DNA from: RQOF01 sp964461135
GTDB lineage: Bacteria > Calditrichota > Calditrichia > RBG-13-44-9
Direction: 5' to 3'
DNA: 14,785 nucleotides
NCBI GenBank assembly: GCA_964461135.1
Contig: CAYWTB010000111.1
Coordinates: 1-14,785, forward strand
Numbering within the stretch: the first letter of the stretch is position 1; the number at the start of each line of letters is the position of its first letter. The position numbers were made by a program, and so were the translations under genes. This document shows positions 6,536 through 14,233 of this stretch, piece by piece. A model generated the notes under the pieces. The model had not been told where the DNA came from, ran no database searches, and saw only the letters and a list, made by a program, of their open reading frames with translations.

Positions 6536-7405
6536 ATGAGAGCGAAAACGAAAAAATCCATTTCTGATTCTCTGGAAACAAAGCCCAGCCTGCTTTCCCA
6601 CATGCCATTTCTGTTGCAGGACCTGTGGGCTTTAGGCGGTTCACTCCCGCATATCATCAGTGCTGTCAGCGCACTGAAAATAGCGTCCCCGAAAACCCGG
6701 GTACTGGATCTGGGTTGCGGTAAAGGGGCTGTGGCTATCCAGATTGCTTCTAAATTCGGATTTTACATTACCGGTATTGATACCATGAAGCCCTTCCTGA
6801 GAGATGCCCAACTGAAAGCGGCTGAATATGGCGTGTCCCATTTATGTGAATTCGTCCGGCAGGATATCCTGGAGTATGTTTCGCGCAAACATGATTTTGA
6901 TATGGTTATACTGGCCTCTCTTGGTGGAATATTCGGATCATTCAGAAATACGGTGACCAAATTGAGAAGACAGGTAAAAAGCGGAGGGTACATGATGATT
7001 GACGACGGGTATGTGAAACAGGATCCACTACTGCTCCGCAAAGGATATAACCACTATAAGATTCATGAAGAAACCCTGGAGGAATTGACCGCCTTTGGAG
7101 ATTACCTCGTGACCGAGATAAATACCCGTGATTTCAGTGAGAAAATCAATGCCGAATATCTGAAGGTGATTGAGAAAAGGGGAAAAGAGCTTATGAAATC
7201 CTATCCTGAGCTGCAAAGTGACCTCAGTGATTATATCAGGACTCAGGTTGAGGAATATGCATTCATTAATGAGTACATCGAGGGGGCTTTGTGGGTTCTC
7301 CAGAAAAAGCGCCGGGATCCGGCAACCAATATACAGAAACCAGTTAGCAGGGGGGCAGACGAGGGCAGAAGGCAGGATGCGGAAGGCAGCAGATCAGCAG
7401 AATAA
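6536..7405 (+). CDS. Class I SAM-dependent methyltransferase with unusual C-terminal tail
   Basis: This 289-residue soluble protein has methyltransferase motif I VLDLGCGKGAV (residues 57-67) and strand-2 GID (80-82). QDILEY (109-114) fills the post-I position and FDMVILASLGG (121-131) motif II. SGGYMMIDDGYV (149-160) fills motif III. The helical region between about 175 and 250 probably forms the substrate cap. It is not closely similar to the methyltransferase at 2256-3008, so the two are unlikely to be recent duplicates. The acceptor is unknown. The start ATG has only a weak site (AAAGGTCGG) upstream. After LWVLQKK (around 252-258), where relatives would be expected to end, a charged 31-residue tail follows, encoded by a stretch with four GGCAG copies. 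It may be captured repeat sequence. The CatE-like gene follows 100 bases later. Confidence 0.88.
   Translation: MRAKTKKSISDSLETKPSLLSHMPFLLQDLWALGGSLPHIISAVSALKIASPKTRVLDLGCGKGAVAIQIASKFGFYITGIDTMKPFLRDAQLKAAEYGVSHLCEFVRQDILEYVSRKHDFDMVILASLGGIFGSFRNTVTKLRRQVKSGGYMMIDDGYVKQDPLLLRKGYNHYKIHEETLEELTAFGDYLVTEINTRDFSEKINAEYLKVIEKRGKELMKSYPELQSDLSDYIRTQVEEYAFINEYIEGALWVLQKKRRDPATNIQKPVSRGADEGRRQDAEGSRSAE
7354..7389. repeat. Low-complexity GGCAG repeat inside the methyltransferase 3' end
   Basis: GGCAG occurs at 7354, 7364, 7371 and 7385, with GA-rich spacers, in 36 bases. The stretch is translated as the tail of the upstream methyltransferase. It resembles simple GGCAGAA-type intergenic repeats more than coding sequence. 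Confidence 0.55.
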
Positions 7406-7505
7406 ATGCTGAATAAAAGCGGAAAATATTAGATCATCATAGATTTTTAGTCATATATTATATTAATGAAGTCTTTCAAAGGCTAGAATAAAAACGAGAA
7501 TTATT

Positions 7506-8354
7506 ATGCCGTTTATTATAGATCCCGCCACTACCATTGGCAGTTTAACCCTGGCCGTAATTGATATGGATTACATGAGCAAGTTTTACTGTAATGTTAT
7601 CGGATTAACCGAGCTGAATCGCCAGGACCGGTATGTTGAGTTAGGAACACATGGCAAACTGCTGCTTAGACTGGAGAGTAGTCCCAAGGGTAAACAATAT
7701 CCGCGTTCTATGGGATTGTTTCACCAGGCCATCCGGCTGCTAGGCCGCCGGGAACTGGGGCACTGGTTGAATCACCTGCTGAAATCCCAATACCCGCTGG
7801 GCGGGGCGGGTGACCACCTGGTGAGTGAAGCCCTGTACCTGACTGATCCCGAAGGTAACGGAATAGAATTATACTGTGACCGTCCCCGGGAGAGCTGGGA
7901 GTTCGACGAAAACGGAATTAAAATGGATACTCTGGAAGTGAATCTGAAGTCACTTCAGGCTGCTGCACAGGATACGCCTTTTGGTGGACTGCCGCAGGGA
8001 ACCACCGTGGGACATATCCATTTGCGGGTGAATGATGTGCAGGAGGCGGTTGAATTCTACCGGGACCTTCTGGGATTTCAACTGATGGCCTTGTGGCCGG
8101 GAGCCGGCTTTCTGAGTGCGGGCGGCTATCATCATCACATTGGCGTGAATATGTGGAACTCCAGGGGGGCGGTACCTCCTCCCGCCGGGTCCCTGGGTTT
8201 GGTGAATTACTCAATCCTCTTACCCGATATGAAAGCCCTGAATTCATTAGTAAGGCAGCTGAATTCCGTGCATTATCCGGTTGAAATGAGTGACGAAAAA
8301 TGGTTTCTGCAGGATCCCTCAAAGAACAAAATTGTGCTAATGGCCGCTGAATGA
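7506..8354 (+). CDS. CatE-like VOC protein (extradiol dioxygenase family, four modules)
   Basis: This 282-residue protein has four beta-alpha-beta-beta-beta modules, the layout and length of Bacillus CatE-type catechol-2,3-dioxygenase-like proteins. Module 1 is SLTLAVIDMDYMSKFYCNVI (13-32). Module 2 begins GLFHQAIRL (70-78) and ends in the CatE-typical DHLVSEALYLTDPEGNGIEL (103-122), with H73 and E121 as candidate metal ligands. Module 3 is VGHIHLRVNDVQEAVEFY (168-185), with SAGGYHHHIGVN (204-215). Module 4 is LGLVNYSILLP (230-240), ending FLQDPSKNKIVL. In module 4 the usual last-strand Glu (DPSxNxIEL) reads Val, so the C-terminal metal site looks incomplete, whereas the N-terminal pair keeps its Glu. 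No aromatic-degradation genes are adjacent, so ring cleavage is only one possibility. The ATG has a weak ribosome binding site. Kup starts 153 bases downstream. Confidence 0.85.
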   Translation: MPFIIDPATTIGSLTLAVIDMDYMSKFYCNVIGLTELNRQDRYVELGTHGKLLLRLESSPKGKQYPRSMGLFHQAIRLLGRRELGHWLNHLLKSQYPLGGAGDHLVSEALYLTDPEGNGIELYCDRPRESWEFDENGIKMDTLEVNLKSLQAAAQDTPFGGLPQGTTVGHIHLRVNDVQEAVEFYRDLLGFQLMALWPGAGFLSAGGYHHHIGVNMWNSRGAVPPPAGSLGLVNYSILLPDMKALNSLVRQLNSVHYPVEMSDEKWFLQDPSKNKIVLMAAE

Positions 8355-8507
8355 ATTAAAAATAGAAATTATCTGTTTTCAGCTAGGCAACATATGCACA
8401 GAGGGCTTAAAAAATAAATATCCGGTTCGTTATGCTGACATGAAACCGTTTTACCTAACTTACCTGCTTGTCTAAATTGAACACAAAAATATTCCTGAGA
8501 TCGGGGC

Positions 8508-10391
8508 ATGGCCCAAAAGAACAGCGAATCAAAAAAGGATCAAAAACGTCTCTATTTTCTGGCTCTCAGTGCACTGGGGGTGGTTTATGGTGACATCGGA
8601 ACCAGCCCGCTGTATGCCTTACGGCAGTGTTTTCATGGAGACCATGCGGTAAGTCCCACCACCGAAAATGTTCTGGGTGTTCTCTCCTTAATTTTCTGGT
8701 CTCTGATAATTCTTATATCAATCAAATATTTAATTGTCATATTACGGGCAGATAACCAGGGAGAAGGTGGTATACTGGCCTTAATGGAAGTAGTTCTTCC
8801 CAAAAAAGGCCATCGCAGGGCAATTATCCTGATAATGGGGCTTTTTGGGGCGGCCCTGCTGTATGGGGACGGCACCATCACACCTGCGATCTCGGTTTTG
8901 GGGGCTATTGATGGTTTGAAAATCGCCACACCATTTTTCGATCCTTATATCATTCCTATTGCACTGGTCATTCTGTTTTTTCTGTTCTTAATTCAGCACC
9001 GGGGGACAGGAAAAGTGGGCATTCTTTTTGGTCCGGTTATGGTGGTCTGGTTCCTGGTAATCGGTCTGACCGGGATTGTGGCCATCTTCCAAAATCCCGC
9101 AGTACTGGAAGCCTTGAATCCTTTTCATGCCTTCCGGTTTTTCCTGGCACGGGGATTTGAAAGTTTTTTTATCCTGGGGGCCATTTTCCTGGTGGTAACG
9201 GGGGGTGAAGCCCTCTACGCCGATATCGGGCACTTCGGGCGTGCTCCCATCCGCCTGGCCTGGTTTACACTGGTACTTCCCTGCCTGCTGCTAAATTATT
9301 TCGGGCAGGGAGCACTGATTCTGAATAACCAGTCATATACCATTAATCCTTTTTATCACCTTACACCCAACTGGGCCCTCTATCCCATGGTGGTTCTGGC
9401 AACCCTGGCTACTATTATTGCATCCCAGGCCATCATTTCAGGAGCGTTTTCGCTGACTTTCCAGGCCTTGCAGCTGGGATATCTTCCCCGCCTGAAAGTC
9501 CTGCATACCTCGGAGGAAGAGAGGGGACAAATTTACATGCCGCAGGTAAACTGGATTTTATTTATTGCTACTGCTGCGGTGGTGATTGGTTTTCAATCCA
9601 GCAATAATCTGGCGGCGGCCTATGGGGTGGCAGTGTCCACCACCATGGTAATTACCACTATTCTCGGTTTTGTGGCCATGCGGACTATATGGAAATGGAA
9701 TACTTACATCGCCATTCTGGTGGCCGGTTTTTTTCTGATCATTGATTTGTCATTCTTCAGTGCCAATATGCTCAAGATACTGCAGGGCGGCTGGTATCCG
9801 TTACTGGCAGGTGCAGTGGTTTACCTGCTGATGTCCACCTGGTTAAAAGGGAGAGAAGTGATTAGTATAAAGTTTCAGCAATTTGTCCAGCCATTGCAGG
9901 CCTATCTCGATCACCTTGATATGCGAAAGGTTAAAAAGGTTCCCGGTATTGCTATTTACCTCTCGGAGAGTCCCTTGTCCACACCACTGGCTTTTATCCA
10001 TAATATTAACCATAATAAAATTGTTCACCGGCGGGTCATTTTTATTTCGGTTGGTTTCAAAAATGTCCCTTTTATACGTTCGGAAGACCGGCTCAAATTT
10101 CAGAGACTCTCCCCGGGTTTCTACCGGGTACTTTTATTTTATGGCTTTATGAACCGAACCGATATCCGGGCGGCTCTCAAAATCGTTGAAAATAACTACC
10201 TGAAAATTCCCCTGGAAGATACAACGTTCTTTGTGGGCAGAGAAACGCTGATCCCGAGAGCCTCTTTAGGCATGAGTAAATGGCGCGACAGGCTGTTTAT
10301 ATTTATGAAGCGTAATTCGGAGGATGTTATCCAGTACTTCAACATTCCGCCGGAACGGGTATTTGAGATTGGCACCCAATTTAAATTTTGA
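8508..10391 (+). CDS. kup: Kup low-affinity potassium uptake protein (KUP/HAK/KT family)
   Basis: This 627-residue protein matches the length of E. coli Kup (about 620). It is an inner-membrane proton-coupled potassium importer with about 12 transmembrane segments (residues 14-445) and a cytoplasmic C-terminal domain. Family signatures are all present: VYGDIGTSPLYALR (26-39), YGDGTITPAISVLGA (119-133), GGEALYADIGHFG (232-244), ASQAIISGAFSL (305-316) and AAAYGVAVSTTM (369-380). The C-terminal domain holds TTFFVGRETL (572-581) and closes with RVFEIGTQFKF, corresponding to the usual RVVELGTQ ending. The gene is intact. The start ATG has only a GGGG-type site immediately upstream. The 153-base leader shows no recognisable c-di-AMP riboswitch. 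The neighbouring CatE-like gene has no known link to potassium transport. Confidence 0.97.
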   Translation: MAQKNSESKKDQKRLYFLALSALGVVYGDIGTSPLYALRQCFHGDHAVSPTTENVLGVLSLIFWSLIILISIKYLIVILRADNQGEGGILALMEVVLPKKGHRRAIILIMGLFGAALLYGDGTITPAISVLGAIDGLKIATPFFDPYIIPIALVILFFLFLIQHRGTGKVGILFGPVMVVWFLVIGLTGIVAIFQNPAVLEALNPFHAFRFFLARGFESFFILGAIFLVVTGGEALYADIGHFGRAPIRLAWFTLVLPCLLLNYFGQGALILNNQSYTINPFYHLTPNWALYPMVVLATLATIIASQAIISGAFSLTFQALQLGYLPRLKVLHTSEEERGQIYMPQVNWILFIATAAVVIGFQSSNNLAAAYGVAVSTTMVITTILGFVAMRTIWKWNTYIAILVAGFFLIIDLSFFSANMLKILQGGWYPLLAGAVVYLLMSTWLKGREVISIKFQQFVQPLQAYLDHLDMRKVKKVPGIAIYLSESPLSTPLAFIHNINHNKIVHRRVIFISVGFKNVPFIRSEDRLKFQRLSPGFYRVLLFYGFMNRTDIRAALKIVENNYLKIPLEDTTFFVGRETLIPRASLGMSKWRDRLFIFMKRNSEDVIQYFNIPPERVFEIGTQFKF

Positions 10392-10617
10392 TGGCTTTAC
10401 CGATCCACCGGAGAATACTAAAAATGTTTCACAATATCCGAAATTGGCAGAGGAACTTGAAATAGCAGAATTTTCCTCATCAGACCTGGAGATGATATTT
10501 ACAAAGAATGCGTTAAGAATAATTGAGCAGGGCCGCGGAAAAACTAACGAAACCAGATTCATAAATAAGAACCGATCCTATTTTATAGCGCATATTCCAT
10601 CCGCAGTAAATAAGTAA
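10392..10617 (+). pseudogene. Probable C-terminal remnant of an amidohydrolase
   Basis: Directly after the kup stop an open frame runs to a TAA at 10615-10617. Its only ATG (10324) lies inside kup, so it has no plausible start or ribosome binding site of its own. The segment YPKLAEEL, followed by SSSDLEMIFTKNALRII, resembles the C-terminal helices of metal-dependent amidohydrolases (Amidohydrolase_2 type), where a pattern like 'eDlekIf.kNAlRl' closes the domain. If so, this is the last 50-75 residues of a gene whose front was lost by a deletion that placed it against kup. The match is short and from memory, and a chance open frame remains possible. Confidence 0.4.
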
Positions 10618-10958
10618 TCCATTTCCGGGTTTCTTGCCGAAGATCAAATCGTAAAAATATTTTTAAATCAAAACATATTCTCTTGCCATTTATTCACTTT
10701 ATACTTATTTTAAGCGCAAATTAATATGGCTGCGTTCAGCGAAAAGATTTCCAATTAGTTCTTTCGTAAATGAATACAGCAAGTTTTGTTAACTTCACCT
10801 TTGCGTAAATTTAGTGGGAATGAGTACCGGCATTAAAAATGCCAGGTATATCAATTTTAAAGTTTCTCTTCATCTATTAAAGGGAACGGCAAATCCGATC
10901 GATTGGATAGAAACAACACCTAATAAACTATTACTCATAACTATATTCTGGAGGTTGT
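10618..10958. other. AT-rich leader of the outer-membrane gene pair
   Basis: No gene is supported in this 341-base gap. It is AT-rich and must carry the promoter of the barrel gene, but no clear -35/-10 pair stands out. The one structured element is a hairpin at 10825-10848. Confidence 0.5.
10825..10848 (+). promoter_or_regulatory. Hairpin in the leader of the outer-membrane gene
   Basis: TACCGGCATT (10825-10834) pairs with AATGCC plus GGTA (10838-10843 and 10845-10848) around an AAA loop, with one bulged A. It lies 110 bases upstream of the barrel start and has no T tract. It could be an operator-like dyad, a 5'-UTR structure or a weak terminator of upstream transcripts. Confidence 0.35.
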
Positions 10959-12137
10959 ATGATGAGACGTAGACTGTTTTTCATGATGGTTGTTTTTGTG
11001 GTTATTGTCTCTGTGTTACCAGTATCCGCATCGGAAACACGGGTATTTTCCATGGGCCAGACCGGTGTGTTCATGTATGATAACTCAAATATTGTTCTGT
11101 TTCCCGGGGCGGTGATGCGTTACGGTAATGAAATCGTGACCGAGTTACGGTTGAAGGACGACCAGAGTGTGTTTTCGGCCGATGTTCGTCTTCCGATGAA
11201 TTCTTATATGTTTGGCCTGAATTTTAATCGTCCAATCATGATGTTTAATCCTGGAGTAGGTACGAATATCAGTCTGGACAACACAAGTGATCTCTATTTT
11301 GGCACCGAGCTTGCTGGCAATGATTTGGGTATCCGTTTTTCTTTAGGGCGCGATGGATTTACGCGAGATTCTATTCCCGTTCCCTTCGGATCACCAAAAC
11401 TGGAAGAATCTGCTCGCTATATCGAAGTCGCTGGTGGATATTCCACAGATTTATATGATGCCTCAGTCAGTTTGGAATTACCATCCATTAGCAGCAAAAC
11501 GGGCAATCTTGAGGATAAATATAGTGGTAATTTGATTAATTTAAATGGGCGCTATTTCTACGATTATGATGCTAAGATGAAATTTGTCCCGGTAGTAGGG
11601 CTTGGATTCGGATCCGCATCCCGAAAAACTGATGTGGGTGGAGGTAATCCGCAAGAGAAAATCGATTATAGCCTTTTAAGTTTTAATCTGGGTGTTGGAT
11701 TGAATTATCAGATTAGCGAAAGTAGTATACTGATAGTCGCAATTGATCCATACGGTTATTCCAAATTAAAAGAAGACGAAAAGGATGTTGCAGAATCCAC
11801 TACCATAACGACTACATTACCACGCCTGTATCTGGGTGGGGAAACCACCATTAAGCCATGGATCACAGGTCGTATCGGCGCCAATCGTGCCTACCAGAAA
11901 GTGACCGAAAAAACCAAACCGTCTGGTGGAACTGAATTCGAGCAATCTTATCAAACTTCAGTTTATAATGTTACCTTTGGTTTGGGTCTGAAATTCGGCC
12001 GATTTTTAATTGACCTGAATATCAATGATGGCTTTTTCTTCGAAGGTCCAAATTTTATCAGCGGCAGAATTAGGGACTTCTCCGACCGCGTCTCGGTATC
12101 CTATCTTTTCGGCAATGATGAAAGGAGTAAAAAATGA
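10959..12137 (+). CDS. Exported outer-membrane beta-barrel protein of unknown function
   Basis: This 392-residue protein begins with a signal peptide: MMRRR, then a hydrophobic core (residues 6-20) and cleavage predicted after VSA, leaving SETRV. The mature part alternates polar and hydrophobic residues, is rich in Gly, Asn, Asp and aromatics, and has no long helix, as expected of a beta-barrel. The start of the mature protein (TRVFSMGQTGVFMYDNSN, then FPG and a YGN turn) resembles a family of uncharacterised barrels in FCB-type bacteria as I recall. Features such as FGLGLKFGRFLIDLNIN and a terminal VSVSYLF read as amphipathic strands, and the last strand is near the C-terminus. CTGGAGG (10948-10954) serves two adjacent ATGs; the one at 10962 has the better spacing (7 bases against 4), so the protein may be one residue shorter. 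Its stop overlaps the start of the next gene (ATGA), indicating translational coupling. Confidence 0.8.
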   Translation: MMRRRLFFMMVVFVVIVSVLPVSASETRVFSMGQTGVFMYDNSNIVLFPGAVMRYGNEIVTELRLKDDQSVFSADVRLPMNSYMFGLNFNRPIMMFNPGVGTNISLDNTSDLYFGTELAGNDLGIRFSLGRDGFTRDSIPVPFGSPKLEESARYIEVAGGYSTDLYDASVSLELPSISSKTGNLEDKYSGNLINLNGRYFYDYDAKMKFVPVVGLGFGSASRKTDVGGGNPQEKIDYSLLSFNLGVGLNYQISESSILIVAIDPYGYSKLKEDEKDVAESTTITTTLPRLYLGGETTIKPWITGRIGANRAYQKVTEKTKPSGGTEFEQSYQTSVYNVTFGLGLKFGRFLIDLNINDGFFFEGPNFISGRIRDFSDRVSVSYLFGNDERSKK

Positions 12138-12571
12138 AGAAAATAAAATATTTGATGTTATTGGTAATCACTTTTTTCGTTAGCACAGGCACAATCTGTC
12201 CGGGCCAAAATTGTTTAGACTATCCATATACTACATATTCTGCCTTCATAGGTGGAACTGTGCAAGAGATTGCTTTAATGAGAATTGGAAATGTGCAACA
12301 GAACGAACTCATCGGTCTCTGGCAAGCTAATATGAGTGAATTTAAAACCTATTCTCAGATAAGCTTTGACGAAAATGGCCAAATTCAGGAGAAAGTCTAC
12401 AGCGAGCTCAGCAGTGAATTACTGGCAACGTATGAAGGGAGATATACCGCAACCAAAAATCTGCTGTTGGTAACTCTGAACAGCGGGGAATCCTACCGGT
12501 TTTTCTACACACATTCAGAGGATTACCTGAAAATATCCCAATTCCCCATCGGTGATGCTGAAATTCAGTAA
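12134..12571 (+). CDS. Small exported lipocalin-like beta-barrel protein
   Basis: This 145-residue protein has a signal peptide (MKKIK, then a hydrophobic stretch to about residue 18), with cleavage likely near residue 25 (PGQ/N). There is no proper lipobox before C22 or C27, so it is probably free in the periplasm or secreted rather than a lipoprotein. C22 falls before the likely cleavage site. The mature part fits the small lipocalin-like domain: the opening LIGLWQA, a QISFDENGQI hairpin, then GRYTATKNLLLVTLNSGESYRF and YLKIS. In such proteins the 'L.G.W' start and the 'G.Y.i....L.l' strands are characteristic. The ligand is unknown. The start is preceded by AAGGAG and overlaps the barrel gene's stop by four bases, so the two are expected to be made together and may act in the same envelope process (inference). 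A strong hairpin follows 25 bases after the stop. Confidence 0.7.
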   Translation: MKKIKYLMLLVITFFVSTGTICPGQNCLDYPYTTYSAFIGGTVQEIALMRIGNVQQNELIGLWQANMSEFKTYSQISFDENGQIQEKVYSELSSELLATYEGRYTATKNLLLVTLNSGESYRFFYTHSEDYLKISQFPIGDAEIQ

Positions 12572-12595
12572 ACCGAATTAAAATCTATTTTAATA

Positions 12596-12633
12596 CTATT
12601 TCCCTTCCGCCGAATATGGCGGAGGGGAAATAG
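12596..12633. terminator. Very strong 16-bp hairpin ending the barrel/lipocalin-like pair
   Basis: CTATTTCCC plus TTCCGCC (12596-12611) pairs with GGCGGAG plus GGGAAATAG (12618-12633) around GAATAT. This is 16 base pairs with a single G-U wobble. The flanks are AT-rich, but there is no clean T tract (CACTTATTT follows). It is placed as a terminator or 3'-end stabiliser of the two-gene transcript. The remaining 235 bases to the SH3-like gene show nothing else I can support. Confidence 0.7.
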
Positions 12634-12868
12634 CACTTATTTACTACACAATAATAAATACATCCCATTGTTTCCTGCGATTGATTCCCAATTTTTTTAG
12701 TAAATGAAAACATCAATAAGAACAGACATCAGACCTATACATTTGAATACGAACAGATACCATGACTAGGTTTGTCACTTTCTGGCAGAAGTGCGTAATT
12801 TTAATGAGGCAGGATCCTGTATTTTTTACATGGTCGATATTTTAAATCAGGTTATTATGGGAGAAAAT

Positions 12869-13213
12869 ATGATACACGGTATTATCAAGCCTCACCGTCC
12901 TTCATTTCATTACCATGTTATTCTACAAGCCGGAGAAATTGTAAAATATGAAAGAAGAATCAACGATCCGGCGGGATGGATATGGTGTACTCCGGCCCGA
13001 AAAAATCCGTGCTGGGTTCCGGAAGCCTGGCTGGAAATCCATAGAAGACATGCAGTCCTGCTAAAACCTTACAATTCTTTAGAGTTGAAGGTGGAAAGGG
13101 GAGAAGAAATTGAAATTGAATTTGAGCAAAGTGGCTGGGCCTGGGTGACAAATTCAGAAAAAGTGAGCGGCTGGATTCCCCTAGAATGTATAAATTTTAA
13201 AAAACGTCTTTGA
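12869..13213 (+). CDS. Small protein with two SH3-like domains
   Basis: From the ATG at 12869 (GGAG at 12859-12862 upstream) this is a 114-residue protein without a signal peptide or membrane segment, so probably cytoplasmic. It consists of two SH3-like barrels, roughly residues 10-57 and 62-108. Each has a Trp pair followed by a second Trp in a W[VI]P motif: WIWC (37-40) with CWVP (48-51), and WAWV (90-93) with GWIP (101-104). These correspond to the conserved Trp and Trp-Pro of variant SH3 folds used for binding peptides or other ligands. In-frame starts upstream at 12791 (GTG), 12830 (ATG) and 12857 (ATG) would only add residues with no fold similarity. The partner is unknown. The next gene's ATG lies 114 bases further on. 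Confidence 0.7.
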   Translation: MIHGIIKPHRPSFHYHVILQAGEIVKYERRINDPAGWIWCTPARKNPCWVPEAWLEIHRRHAVLLKPYNSLELKVERGEEIEIEFEQSGWAWVTNSEKVSGWIPLECINFKKRL

Positions 13214-13327
13214 TTGGTCCTCCTGCACATTAAATTTACCCTGCAGCATTTGTTTCCGGCAAGGGACTCATTAGAAAAAACGGAAACAAAGAACATTGCA
13301 AGATTAGTCGAAACAGGGGAATATCTC

Positions 13328-14233
13328 ATGAAAGAGTTTATATTATTACTTCTCATCACTTCCATATCCACTGCTTTCAGCACGGATTATATGCTTTATT
13401 ACCTCGGAGGACAATCCAACATGGATGGACTCGGGTATAATAAAGATCTTCCGGCTGAACTGAACACAACGGTGTCTGGCGTATATATATTCCACGGAAA
13501 TTCTTCCGGAGACACCTCGGAAATAGATGGGCGTGGAATCTGGGAGGAATTGAAACCCGGTCATGGCATAGGTTTTAAGTCTGATGGAAAAACCAACAAC
13601 CTCTCGGACCGTTTCGGCGTGGAACTGACATTTGCCCGGGAACTACGGAAGTTACGTCCGGCAGAAAATATCGCCATTATTAAGTATTCCCGCAGCGGCA
13701 CATCCATAGATATTGAGGCTGCCGGCAGATTCGGCTGCTGGGATCCGGATTTTAGTACCGGCAATGGTGTTAATCAGTATGATCATTTCCTGGCTACTCT
13801 CCGGCATGCATTCGCAGTGAAGGATATCAATGGGGACGGACAGGAAGACAGGTTGATTCCGACCGGGATAGTCTGGATGCAGGGAGAAAGCGACGGAGCA
13901 TTCACGGAAGACATTGCCCGGCGTTATGATAAAAATCTTAAGAGGATGATGGACCTGATCCGGGCCGCCCTGCGAACGGATGATCTGCCGGTGGTTATCG
14001 GGCGCATTACCGATTCCGGCAGGGATGAAAAAGATGGAAAAGTGTGGGACTATGGTGATGTCATACGGGCCGCCCAGGCATTATTCGTGGCCGGGGACGG
14101 AGCGGCGTACCTGGTGACCAGTACCGATAACTATCAATATTCCGACAACTGGCATTATGACAGTGCCGGATACATTGATTTAGGCAAAGAATTTGCCAAG
14201 TCTATTATCAAATTGAGATTCCCGGCACATTAA
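13328..14233 (+). CDS. Exported sialate O-acetylesterase-like esterase (SASA domain)
   Basis: This 301-residue protein starts at the ATG at 13328, preceded by AGGGGAA. Its signal peptide (MKEF, then a Leu/Ile-rich core to about residue 18, TAFS/TD) places it in the periplasm or outside. It is an SGNH/GDSL-type hydrolase of the SASA family, which removes acetyl groups from sugars such as sialic acid or xylan. Block I is GGQSNMDG with S30 as nucleophile. The region IIKYSRSGTSI (117-127) carries the oxyanion Gly. VWMQGESDG (182-190) is the family's conserved second block, and D273/H276 in SDNWHY complete the Asp-x-x-His end. A loop at 166-174 (DINGDGQED) matches an EF-hand-like calcium site. No sialic acid or xylan genes are adjacent, so the sugar is unknown. 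The open frame could extend upstream to a TTG at 13214, but only the 13328 start gives a signal peptide. Confidence 0.88.
   Translation: MKEFILLLLITSISTAFSTDYMLYYLGGQSNMDGLGYNKDLPAELNTTVSGVYIFHGNSSGDTSEIDGRGIWEELKPGHGIGFKSDGKTNNLSDRFGVELTFARELRKLRPAENIAIIKYSRSGTSIDIEAAGRFGCWDPDFSTGNGVNQYDHFLATLRHAFAVKDINGDGQEDRLIPTGIVWMQGESDGAFTEDIARRYDKNLKRMMDLIRAALRTDDLPVVIGRITDSGRDEKDGKVWDYGDVIRAAQALFVAGDGAAYLVTSTDNYQYSDNWHYDSAGYIDLGKEFAKSIIKLRFPAH

Noticed and set aside
2256..7405. The two methyltransferases as a recent duplication or a paired modification system
   Set aside because: Their sequences differ outside the general SAM motifs, neither shows DNA-methyltransferase catalytic motifs, and they are separated by unrelated genes and two terminators.
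8355..8507. A c-di-AMP riboswitch ahead of kup
   Set aside because: Such riboswitches precede potassium transporters in other bacteria, but I see no matching conserved core or helices in this 153-base leader.
10324..10391. A gene starting at the ATG inside kup and overlapping its end
   Set aside because: The overlapped part is just kup sequence in another frame, and the GGAGG directly abutting the ATG has no spacing for initiation.
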